From the NCBI GenBank assembly GCA_000727475.1, contig KL647315.1, positions 650,222-714,221 on the forward strand: a stretch of DNA of 64,000 bases, given 5' to 3'. This DNA comes from Sarcocystis neurona (Eukaryota; Apicomplexa; Conoidasida; Eucoccidiorida; Sarcocystidae). A program made the translations under genes and the position numbers. Below are positions 11,801 to 23,800 of this stretch, piece by piece (position 1 is the stretch's first letter; every line of letters begins with the position of its first letter). Below the pieces are notes generated by a model. The model was not told where the DNA came from, made no database searches, and was given only the letters and a program-made list of their open reading frames with translations.

Positions 11801-14800
11801 TGCTGTCGGCGGAGACACAGAGAGTAGTCTTGTGCGCCTCTCACTTCTTCTCGCCCGGGGCTCAGAGGAGAAACGAAGAGAAAGAGAGAAACGTCTCGGT
11901 GTCCCTTGACCAGCTAAACGCAGTGAAACGAAAACTCTGCTACCCCGCCGAGAGTCCAAGCCCACCGTGCTGCTGTTGCTGCTCGAACGCGGGCTCACCC
12001 ACACAGGCTGCTGCTGTTGCTGCTTCCGGTGCTGGAGTCCCCCTGCCTCTGCTGAGCCTGGAAATGATGCGGCACGGCTGCTGCCGCTGCTCTTGCATGT
12101 GCGTGTGCTGCGACAGCGTCTTGCTCCTGGTCCGTCCCGCTAATCCCCCGCTGTTGTTGTAGTGACTGTTTCTCCCGCTGCCGCTGCCGCGGTGGTTCTG
12201 CTGCTGCTGCTGCGGTGGTTCTGCTGCGGCTTCCGTGTGCGGTTGTCGTCGACTGCTGCTGCCAGCGCAGAGGTCTTTCTGCTGCTGCACCTGTTGCGCG
12301 GGGTCTGGGTTGCTGCTGCTGCTGCGGCAGTTGGCCGAGACGCTCCTTTTTTGCAGGTCTTTGGTGTCCTGCATGCGTGGGCTGCTGCCGTGCGCAGGAA
12401 GGAGACCTGACAACGAAGCGGAACGCCTTTCTCTTCCTCGTTCAATTCTCGACGAAACGTGCGGTGCAATACGTCCTGCAGCAGCAGCAGCAAAACAGCG
12501 ACAGCACTGGAGGGGTATGGAGCGGCAGCGGCGATATCTTTCAGCTAGTTCTGCTGCAACTGCTGCGCAAGGTCTGCCGCCAAAAACAGCAGCAGAAGGT
12601 GCGTTGCCGTCCCGTTCTCTGCAGACAGCGACGTGCTGCTGCCGTGTCCCGCAGCCGCACGTGTGGGTCTGCGTCAATCACCGCCGAACCGCCTCTTCTC
12701 CTTCTCTTCCACGCATGTTACGCGACCAAGCAGCAGCCTTCTCCTCACCCAGGAGAGACACATTCGTCCACATACGTTCGTTTTATCTCTCTCTATATCT
12801 CTCTCTCCCGCCATATCTATCTCTCACTCTCTACATATATGTATATGGACATATCTGTCTCTCTGTATCTGTGTGTATATCTTTATCTCTCTGTCCCACC
12901 TCTCTTTTTTGTATAGGATTCTCATTTTCTCTCTCTACATATATGTATATATATATATTCTTGTACAGATTTGCCTTACCCTATGCATATATGTGTGTAT
13001 CCTCTCCGACTCTCTCTCTTTTCATATATGAGTCCTTGTACGTATTTCATTTTCGTCATGCATGCGTGCTTGTGGTCGTTTTTGTCTCTGTCTCTCTGTG
13101 TCGGTTTCTCTCTGTATATATGTGTGTCTGTGCATGCGTCTGAAGCTCTTTTATGGGGGAGAGACTCGGCGAAAGTTCGTTCCCTGTGTCTCGCTTGTCT
13201 GCTGCAGCGGCCGAGAAAGGCGTCTTTTCTTGTTTTCTCTTGAAACCTCGACTTCCTTCCGCTTTCGTTTCTGCTGCAGGGTCCTCTTCGTTTGTTGCTG
13301 CTTCCCCTCCTTCTCGGCCGCGCTGCTGGGGTGACTGTCTGCTCTTCTTCTCCCTACTTTGCTTCGTGGCTCTTTCCAGCTGCCTTCTTCCTGCTGCCCC
13401 GTCTCGTCTTTCCCTGGCGTCTTTGCTCGCCATCTGTGTATTTGGCCGCTTCTCTTCTGCTGCCTCGGCTGCTGCTTCGTGGCTCGTGCTCTTCCTGGTT
13501 CATTTCTTCCTCTTCTCTGCGGTGTCTCCTGCGTCAAACTGCTCTGTCTCTCCAATGGTCCTCTCGCGTCCTCCTCGTCTTTCCTCCCTCTCCTACCTTC
13601 GACGAGCTGCTGCTGCTGCCCCTCTGCCGCTGCCGCACTGCTGCTCCACGGCTGGTACTCGCCTCTTGCTGCTCTGCTGCTGCTACTGCTGCACTGCTGC
13701 TGCTGGTGCGTTGCTGCTGCTCGTCTGCTGGGGGCCGCCGCAAGTCCTCTTCTGCTGCCGCTGCTCTTCTGCTGCTGCTCTCCTGCTGCTGCTCTCCTGC
13801 TGCTGCTGCTCTTCTGCTGTCGCTGCTCTTCTGCTGCTGCTCTCCTGCTGCTGCTGCTCTTCTGCTGTCGCTGCTGCTCCTGTGCTGGAGCTCATCTGGT
13901 GTTGCCCCGCTGCACGAGCTCTTCTGCTGCTGCTCTCCCTTTGTGCTGCTGCACTACTGCTGCGGTTCTGCTACTGCAATTCTGCTGCTGCAGGCGGGTT
14001 TGCTGAAGTTGATCATCGCGCTGCTGCCTTCTGCGCCTCCCGCGGTCGCCTACGAAGGCGCCTGTTCCCTCCTGCAGCTGTCCCGGGCACCTGCGGCGAT
14101 GCGAGCTGCTGCTGCTGCGCTTTCTCTGCTGCTGTGCGGCAACAGTGACAACAACGTAAAACTCATCGTCCTTGATCGCCTGCAGGACTGCGTCCGCCGG
14201 AGCAGCAGGGGGGCTATGCAGGAGTTTGTTGTAGATATTCTTCGAGGTAAGGAAAAGAAAAAAGCTGCCCTCCTGCAGCACGGCAGCAAGGCCAACAGCC
14301 GCTGGCGCACAGTAGCAGCTGCTCCTGTCCCCGTCTTCTAGGCCTCGCGTGACAGCAGCAAAACCAGCGGCGGCTGCGAGGCAGAGATCTGCGCAGCCGC
14401 CGACGGAACTGCTGCTGATGAAGAAGTGCGGAGGAGGGGAAGCAGCGCCGGCCCAGCAGCGACAGCAGCTGGCGCAAGAACCCCTGGAAGGAGCAGCAGC
14501 AGCAGTAGCAGCAGCGGTAGTCGCTTTTTGTCGTGCGATCAACAAAACAGCCGCAGCAGCAGGAACAACAGCAGCAGAGACGCCAGCAGCAGAGACACCA
14601 GCAGCGAAAGCGCGGAAGATGGAACAGACGACAGCGACAGGAACAGGTGCAGTACGAGCTGTTGCAATATATGCAGCAGTGGCAGTGACGGCGTCACACC
14701 AACAGCAGCAGCAGCAGCAGGGGTGCGAAAGCGCCGCAGGGCGAGCGGCAGCATCAGCAGCTGTCCCGAGGTAGCCAGAGCAAAACAGTCCTTTGCTGCT

Positions 14801-17800
14801 GCGCGCTCGGATGCAGCAGCTTTGCTGCCCTGCAGCAGCACCAGCAGCAACAGGAGTCCAGCGTGCAACAGCAGGAGAGCGCAGGACCAGAAATTTCCTG
14901 TCGAAGCCGCGACTGCAGCAGTGGTTCAGGCGCCACAGGCTCCGCAGCAGCACACCTGGTAACGGAATAATAACCCTGTAGACAGAGCAGCAGCAGGAGC
15001 AGGAGCGCGGAACAGGCAGAGAGTAGCAGCAGATGACGCGCTCTAGCAGCAACAGAGCAGCACCAGAAGAGGACGAGGAGGAGCAGCAGGGGCAGCGACA
15101 TGAGGCAGAGGAACACTGCAAAGGCAGGACAACCGCAGGACAGTCCAGGCAGAGCAGCCGCAGTAGACGACGCCGACTCGCAGCAGCAGAGCAACAGCAG
15201 CGGCACAGAAGCAGCAGCAGCGGTGAAGCAGAGAAAGAGAGCCAAGGCAGAGGAGCAGCAGCAGCAGATGTAAGCCAGAGGAGCAGCACCAGCAACAGCG
15301 GCAGCAGAAACACAGGTGTACAACTGCAGTAGTGTGGAAGAAAGTGACGGCGGGCAGCTGGGGAGACGGGAGGAGTGCAGCCAAGCTTGGCTTTCTTTGG
15401 CGTGACGGTTCTGCGTGAAGAACGCAGACCTGCCGGTGAAGACGGAGCTGCTGATACGCAGCTGCAGCGTCGGCAGCGACAGCAGAGCGAGGGAGAGATA
15501 TTCGCGTCTTCTTAGGGCAGCGGGAGCGGAGAGCAGCATCAGCAGCAGACCCGTTGCTGCTGCGATACGAATGGCTGCTGTGTCATCGCTCCCCGCAACA
15601 GTCGCATGAGGAAAACTATTTTTGACTTGTTTGTGTGTGCAAGCGCACGCGCATACATGCGTGCCCCTGGGCCCTTATATATGCGCATGCATGCATACGC
15701 GAGGGCCTTCATACATACATACACATGCATGCATGCGTGTGCGCCTTTACATATGCATGCAAACACATGTGTGCATACTTGTGGGCCTTTATACGTACAT
15801 ATGTACATGCGCGCATGCATGTGGGCCTTTGTATGTATACATGCATGCACACGTGTGGGCCTTTATATATATAAACATGCGTGCATACCCGTGGGCCTTT
15901 ACACATATATATATGTGCGTCTTCTTAGTACCCTCGTGTCTATTGAAAGGATGCAATGTCTCTGTCCTGTGCGCAGGATAAATTTTCCCATCTCTCTGTA
16001 TACGTGTACTTATGGGATGCCTGGGCATCTGAAGCTGCTGCTGCTGCTGCATCTCGTGCTTCTTCTCTCTGTCTCTCTCTTATCTCCCGTGTGGCACTCA
16101 CACACACGTACACACACACACGCACGCACATGCATATATATATGTGTGGGTGGATCTTTTCTTTATGCATGTATATATATATATGTAGGGGAATCTCTGT
16201 TGTATGCGCCACCGGCGTGTGGGTATACTTGTACGTGGAGAGAGACAGCTGCTGCAGAGTGACGTCTTTCCGCGACGTTGCGTATGTGCTGGCGAGGCTC
16301 CTCCGCACACGTGGCTGCGCATGCGTGTCGCTGAGAAGCAGTAGGGCCACTGCTGCTGCGGGGTGTCGTACACACATGTTCTCTCGCTTTGCTGTGCTGC
16401 TGCTTCTCCCCTGGGGACTCCTGCGTCTCTCCCACCCCTCAACTTCTCTGCGCCTGTATACATTACATAGGTGTATACAAACGAATACATATGCATGTAT
16501 CATATATATCTATACAATAGGGAAATGAATACATATACATATATATGCATAGACGTATACACAATATATATATGTTCATGAATAGATACACAGAGAAGTC
16601 TCCCCCTAGTGTCTTTTGCACGGAGGAGGACATGCCTAGATACACGTTTCCACGTCCAGAGACGCATATATAGATACACAAACATTTGTGCGTCTCCACA
16701 TATATGTGCACACACGAAAGTGTATGACACGGCGCATGCAGTTAATTTGCGTCCACCTCTACGCAGTTTTCTCCTTCGCACCTGCCCCTCACGTAGGCCC
16801 TCGCAGCAGTGCGGGGAGGCCCAAGACGCCTGCCGGCTGCTCTCCCCACACTCGTACGTGGTGCAGCGGGCACCTGTCTGTCTCCCTGGAAGTCTCGCTG
16901 TCTCCGTCTTGCTGTCTCCGTCTCCCTGGCGGCCTCCGCCCCCCCCCTTCCCCCGCTGGTGGTGGAGAGCACTTTGCATGTGGGCCGCATCTGCGTACTG
17001 CGCACAGGGCTGCAGACACCGTCGCTTGAAGTACGCAGGAAGACGCTGGACCTGACGCTGCAGGTGGTGGGGCCCGCGGCCTCGCTGCAGCAGTTGATGG
17101 GCACCCTGAAGCGGGAACTTATAAGGACGTCTGAGCCGGGACAGCTCTCTGCGCCTGGGACGATGGAATATAGGCGACTGCTCACAAAGGCCCTGGTGAG
17201 ACCGCCCTGCTGCTGCTGCTGCGTCCCAGCTGTTGGAGTCTCTCCTGCGTCCGTCTCCGGTTCTCCTCCGCCTTCGCTCTCGGAGAGAAACTGCTGGCGC
17301 CTTCGTCTTCTTCATACGTTGCCTTCTCTCTCTATATGCGCGTGGGTATGTGTGGCTGTCTCTATGTGTCCGCATGTGTGTGCGTGTTTCGCGCCGTCTC
17401 CCTGTTGGGCGGCGTCTCCCTGTCTCTGTCTCGCGTGTGTGTGTGTGGGGTGTGTCTGCTTCGGTGCAAAAATGCGGGGTCCTGCGTGTTTGTGTGCATG
17501 CGTCACGAGGAAAGTCCCTCCTCTGCTCGGCAGCGCCAGAGCAGGAAGTTCAGGAGATTCTAGACACCGCAAGAGTGAAGTTCTAGACACCTCAGACAGC
17601 AGAGGGATGAAATTCTAGACACCAGGGGAAGGCAGTCCTCGACCTCAGAGGAAGACACTTGCTGAAGTTCTAGACACCATCTACGGGGTGAACTTGTAGA
17701 CACCAGGGGAAGACAGGTCTCGAAATTGTAGACATCACAGGAGAGTAATTCCAGACACCAGAGAAAGGGGACTCTGGTGGATGCCAGGGGAAGGCAGCTG

Positions 17801-20800
17801 TTCAACTTGTAGACACAGAGGCACGAAATTCTAGACACCAGAGAAGGGCAGTTTGTGAAACTGTGGACAGCACGGGCGCGAAGTTCTAGACACAGAGGAG
17901 CGAAATTGTAGACACCAGAGGAAGGCGGCTCCCGAACCTTTTCTGTCTTCGACATTTTCTCTTCCCCCCAACTTCGTGTGTCCGCGCTGTGGCGCTCTTT
18001 GCTGCTTTTCCTTCACCCCCCCCCTGCTTCCTGCTCCGTCACTCAGAAGAGCCGCAGCAGCAGTTTCGACGGGGCGGCCAGGGGCCTGCCGTACAGTGCG
18101 ACTCGCATAAAAAGTGGCCGTCCGCCAGCAGGAGGCCAACTTGGCAAAGTGGTGGTGCGCAGGCAGCACTGCGTGCGTCAACATATATCTGTATATATGG
18201 AAAGGAAGCGGGGGGAAAAGGACGAAGGGGGTCTCTACGCGAGTCTCCACGTATTTGCTTCGGAACTCTTGACAGACGTCGATATGTACCTGCAGCCCCG
18301 TCTACAAGAAAACTCCACCCACACACTCATATATATATATATGTGGGTATGTGTGTATATGTGNNNNNNNNNNNNNNNNNNNNNNNNNNNNNNNNNNNNN
18401 NNNNNNNNNNNNNNNNNNNNNNNNNNNNNNNNNNNNNNNNNNNNNNNNNNNNNNNNNNNNNNNNNNNNNNNNNNNNNNNNNNNNNNNNNNNNNNNNNNNN
18501 NNNNNNNNNNNNNNNNNNNNNNNNNNNNNNNNNNNNNNNNNNNNNNNNNNNNNNNNNNNNNNNNNNNNNNNNNNNNNNNNNNNNNNNNNNNNNNNNNNNN
18601 NNNNNNNNNNNNNNNNNNNNNNNNNNNNNNNNNNNNNNNNNNNNNNNNNNNNNNNNNNNNNNNNNNNNNNNNNNNNNNNNNNNNNNNNNNNNNNNNNNNN
18701 NNNNNNNNNNNNNNNNNNNNNNNNNNNNNNNNNNNNNNNNNNNNNNNNNNNNNNNNNNNNNNNNNNNNNNNNNNNNNNNNNNNNNNNNNNNNNNNNNNNN
18801 NNNNNNNNNNNNNNNNNNNNNNNNNNNNNNNNNNNNNNNNNNNNNNNNNNNNNNNNNNNNNNNNNNNNNNNNNNNNNNNNNNNNNNNNNNNNNNNNNNNN
18901 NNNNNNNNNNNNNNNNNNNNNNNNNNNNNNNNNNNNNNNNNNNNNNNNNNNNNNNNNNNNNNNNNNNNNNNNNNNNNNNNNNNNNNNNNNNNNNNNNNNN
19001 NNNNNNNNNNNNNNNNNNNNNNNNNNNNNNNNNNNNNNNNNNNNNNNNNNNNNNNNNNNNNNNNNNNNNNNNNNNNNNNNNNNNNNNNNNNNNNNNNNNT
19101 GTGTATGTATATATGTATATATGTGTATGTATGTGTATGTATATATGTGTATGTGTATGTGTGTATATATGTGTATGTGTATATGTGTATGTATATATGT
19201 GTATGTGTATATGTGTATGTATGTGTGTGTGTATGGATGCGCATACGTGTGTATGTGGGTGTGTGGGTGACACGTTATTATATATGGGCGGGCCAGGATG
19301 CGTGACATATATATGTATGTGTGGTACATTATTATAGGTAGGCAAGTATCTATGCTTCACATCTCTCTCTCTCCATATATATATATTTATGTGTCTCTAC
19401 ATGTATTTATATGTATGTATCTGCTTGTGTGTTTGTGGCACGCTATTAAAGGTGGGGGTGAGTCAGGATGCTTGACGTAGATATATATACGTATGTGCGT
19501 GTATGTATATGACACGTTCTTATAGATAGGAAAGGAAGGGGATGCTTCACGTGTATACATATATATGCGTATACAACTATATATATATGCATGTACAAGT
19601 ACTTATGTATGTATATATGTAAATGTGTCTGGGTGTATATGTGTATGTGTGTCCGTATGTATGCGTGTGTATGGCATGTTATTGTACATACAGAAGTAAG
19701 GACTTCACATATATATGTATATGTATATACGTGTATTTATATACATATATATATACATATGTGTGTGTGTGTGTGTGTGCATACCACCTTACCGTATATG
19801 GGCGAGTCAGGATGCGTCATACACATGTGTGTGCATATATGTGCGCGTGCGTATGGCATTTTATTACTGATATGAAAGCGAGGATGCTTTACATATAAAT
19901 ATATATATATGTATATACATGTATTTATATGTATGTAAATGTGTCTGTGTCTGTGTCTGTGTGTGTGTGTGTATTCTAAATGGGTGGGTGAGAATGTATT
20001 GACGTGTGGATATGTTGAGACGCTCTCGCACACATTTCTCGGTTGCATATGCTGGTGTGTCTACATGTATAGATGTATATGTATATATATGTGCGCATGC
20101 GTGTATGTGTGTATATATGTTCTATATATGTTGGCGTGGTGCACGGGAGCCTGGAGAGGGGGGGGCCGCTCTTTCTGCTGCTGCTCCTTTTGCTGCTGCT
20201 GGTCCTCCTTTTGCTGCTGCTCCTTTTACTGCTGGTGGTTCTGCTGCTGCTGTTTCCTCTGCTGCTGCTGGTCCTGCTGCTGCTGGTGCCGCGCGTCTTG
20301 TTGCTCTTTCTCTCTTCTGCATGCTGCTGCTGCGGTTGCTGTTCGTGCCGTTGCCGTTGCTGCGGCTGGTGCTGCGGACCCTGCAGCTGCTGTTGGTGAC
20401 AGTCGCTGAGCTGCTTGCACTGCTGCTGCGGTTGGGAGAAAACTTCTTTGCCGTTTCTCCGCGCCTGCCGCTTCTGCTGCTGTTGGGCCTCCTGGTCCTC
20501 GTCCTCGAACTCGGCCTGCCGCTCTTGCTGTTGCCGACGATACTGCTGCTCCCGCGTACCTGTCACTCCTGTTGGTGTCGCCGATGCTGCGGCTGCTGCT
20601 GTGGCCGTTGCTTGTGTTGCTCTTACCGCTGCAACTGGTGCTCTTGTTGGCGCTCTTGCTGCTGCTACTGCTGCCCTCGCCCTTGCCGGTGCCACTGCCG
20701 CTCTTCTTGTTGCCGGTGCTACTGTTGCTCCAGCGTTTCCGTTGCTCCTGTTCATTGTTGCCGATGCTAGTGCTGCTGTTGCTGCTGCAGTTCCTGCTCC

Positions 20801-23800
20801 GACGGTCCTGCTGTTGCTCCCTTTGCTGTTTCGGACGCCACTGCTGCTGCTGTTGCTGCTGCGTCTGCCCCGTTTCTGTCGCCGCTGCTGCTGTTGCTGG
20901 TGCTGCCGCTGTTCGTGGAGTGCTGGGACAGTCATTACGAGCTACCACAACGTGTGTTTCTCGGTTGCTGTTGCTGTTGCTGCTGCTGCCGCCGTTGCTG
21001 CTGCCACTGTTGCCGCTGCTGCTGCTGCTGTTGCTGTTGTTGCGGTTAATGTTGCAGCACTTCTGCTGCAGTCGATTTCCCGAAGCAGCGCAGGGGGTGG
21101 TAAATGTTCTGTTAGATTTCCTGGGGGACACGGACGCCTCTGCTGCAACAGAAATTGCTGTTCTCCTCCGCGAGCTCGTCTGCACCTGTGCGGAGCTGCG
21201 CCCAGCTATTCTCTCTCGCTTGCTAGAAGTCTTCCCTGACCTTGCCCACGCCAGGTAAAGAATACTTCCCTTTTCTCTTCCTCTCTCTGGCTTCTCTTTA
21301 TATCTCTTCTCTCTATGTATAGCAACGACCTTCAGTCTGAAAAGACGCGGGCTCCACACACACCCATGCTTGTGTGGGTGGCTACTACACACATACGTTA
21401 CATACACACATATATATATGTGACATACGAAGACAAGCGTACATGCAGATATCGACCAACACTCCTACGTAGAGAGCGAGAGAGAGACTGGGAAGTCTGC
21501 ATGCAGCTACACGCATGCTGCGAGGTTCCGCCTTCGGCAGCCCCGTGTCTCCGTCTCCGTGCGTGTGCGTGTGTGTCTCCGTGGACTGCGCCAGCGCACA
21601 GAGAGACGCACGCATGCAGCACCCCTCCGTCTGTCGCTGCCTGCAGCAGCACTCGCGACTCCCCACGCCCGAGGGAGGAGGAGAGGAAAGGGAGGGAAAT
21701 TGAAGAGAGGCAACCAGCAGAGAACAGCGGAGCAAGGGAGACACACTGCAGACCTGCGAAGGTGGTTGGGAGGACGGCGGGCAGGGACTCCCTGCTGTTG
21801 GTTCTTCCGCAGAAAAGAAGAGGAAGAGACACTGCCGCAGGGCGAACACGTGTATGTGTTGGTGAGGACGTGGGGCAAGGGCCTCTGCTGCTGATTTTCT
21901 CCAGGAGGCGTGCAGCAGTGAGAGTGTGTATGAGAGGGCGCGGGACAAGGACGTGCTGCTGCTGATTTTTCGTACTCTGGCGCTGCTGATTCATCGACCT
22001 TCCTGGGGCAGCTTCTCTCCTTCGCCTGCCCTCTGTTGCTCCTGCGTGCGTTGCTGCTGCTGGTCACTCTTGCTGCGTACTTTTCTCTGCGGACCTGGCG
22101 CTTGTCGCTGGGACTGCTGCAGCCCGCGCCGTGCGCGCGGGTATGCGTTGCCTGTTGCGTAGACCCGGTGCGCCGGCGGGGCGGGGAGACGCCTGCAGCT
22201 GCTGCTGCTGAAGAGATGAGGGCGGTAGAAGGAAAGGAAGAGCCAGCTGCTGCTTTCTTAGAGACCCGCGCCCCCCCTTACACCGCGGGACCGCAGCAGC
22301 CGGCAGCAGGAACAGCAGCAGGCCGCTGCTTGAGAGGCCGGCGTGTTGTTATATGTGCTTCACACATGGCACTGCTGCTCTGAGGAGAGCCCATGTCGCC
22401 CGCCCGACTCAGGAGAAGAGTTTTCTGCTGTGACAGATGCGTTCACGAGACAGTCTCTCCTCTGCACCCGTACATCTGCATGCACGCACCTACGCACCAC
22501 TCTCTGTGTCCACGTATATATTTACATATATATTCCTCTCTGTACATACAGATATATATATATATATACACACATACGCATATTTCCATATATATATATA
22601 TATACCTGCGTATACACGCATGTATATATGGATCCATATTCCCTGTGTGTACATATGTATATGTATATGTCCCTGTGTATATGGAGACATATGTGTGTAG
22701 GTGTGTAAATATATGTGTATGCGCATGGATGCGCATGCATGCGTTGGGTCTAGCGGATCTCTCTTTGGCGTAACGGGACTTGTCTGACGACATATAAATG
22801 AGCCTGCGTATGTGCTGCTGCTGCTGCAGGGTGTTGCGGGTATGCCTGTGGATTCTCGGGGAGTACGTGGAGGAGGCAGAACTTGCAGACGCTGTCCTCA
22901 CGGCGCTCTACGCCACATGCAGTCCTCTGCCTCTGACCCCGGGTAATTTGCTGCTGCTCTTCCTCTTGCTGCTGCTGCACTTCCTCATTCCTGCTGCTGC
23001 TGCTCTTCCTCATTCCTGCTGCCGCTACTCTGCCTCACTCCTGCTGCTACTGCTCCTCCTCATTTCTGCTGCTGCTGCTCTTCCTCACTCCTGCTGCTGC
23101 TGCTCTTCCTCACTCCTGCTGCGGCTGCTCCTCCTCACTCCTGCTGCTGCTGCTGTCCCACATTCCTGCTGTTGCTGCTGTTCCTCATTCCTGCTGCTCC
23201 TCCTCTGTCTTACTGCTGTTGCTCACTCATGCAGTTGCTGCTCACTCCTGCGGTTGCGAAGCGATGCGCTGCAGCGGCTTTTTCCTCATGCTGCCGTTGC
23301 AGCTGCCTCTCATCGCAGCCGGGGTGGCTTCAACGTGCTGCTGCTTCTCTGCTGCGTCGTCTCGCCGGCCTCGGTGCCGCAGCACCATCTGCCAACTGCT
23401 GGGAACTGTACGTGCGCAGTTGCTGCTGCTGTGGGGTCGTGGTCGAGCTCCTGCAGCAGCTCTCCGCTTGGCTTGCTACATCCGCCTACGTCCCGCCGCT
23501 TCCCACTCCTGCTGCACCTGTTTTGCTGGTCCTACCCTGGCCTTCTCTTCTCTTTGCTGGTCTCATCTGCTGCAACTCCTGCGGCTTCCAGCTGCACCGT
23601 CTGGCAGTTCCACATTGCCATAACGCTATCTGCACCTCTCCCTCTCTATTTATCTACCTAGCTACGTCTAGCGTCTTCCCCGAAACCGCTGCAGCGTCTT
23701 AGTACGCAGCGGCTGCTGCTCTTCCCACCGCGACGATCCTGTGCTGCTGCTGCTTTCCCTCTCCGTGTCGGTCCTGGTTCATCTGTGTGTTGCTGGACTG

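Larger units (their letters stand above)
5873..22942 (+). other. COPB1: Beta-COP exons 1-9: adaptin-like trunk (residues 1 to about 499)
   Basis: These exons encode the alpha-solenoid trunk shared with AP adaptor large chains (Adaptin_N family). Landmarks are EMILVCNALRNDL across the exon 2/3 junction, [13 protein letters not shown] in exon 3, [11 protein letters not shown] at about residues 144-154 in exon 4, [10 protein letters not shown] and [12 protein letters not shown] in exon 5, [13 protein letters not shown] in exon 6, [11 protein letters not shown] in exon 7, and CLWILGEY in exon 9. Each matches the corresponding conserved part of animal beta-COP. The introns within this block are 6009-7943, 8107-9963, 10091-10714, 10835-12397, 12599-13993, 14247-17007, 17196-21057 and 21255-22829. 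I see no independent gene in any of them; their repeats are listed separately. Confidence 0.93.

Noticed and set aside
11160..11909. 250-codon + strand frame in intron 4
   Set aside because: Arg/Ser/Thr-rich, no domain, and exon 4 joins exon 5 in phase without it (LLVS to [11 protein letters not shown], matching animal beta-COP).
13892..15313. 473-codon open frame on the minus strand with a signal-peptide-like start
   Set aside because: It is the reverse translation of the CAG tract of intron 6 and its neighbours: Leu/Ala/Ser/Cys runs without any domain. Beta-COP reads continuously across the position.
15660..15850. Clusters of TGCATGC, a motif bound by some apicomplexan AP2 factors
   Set aside because: They occur inside ATGCATGC-type microsatellite and minisatellite units in an intron, where the motif is expected by composition.
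17978..19329. Several frames of 300-430 codons on both strands across 18.0-19.3 kb
   Set aside because: They exist only because the 736 N contain no stop codons.
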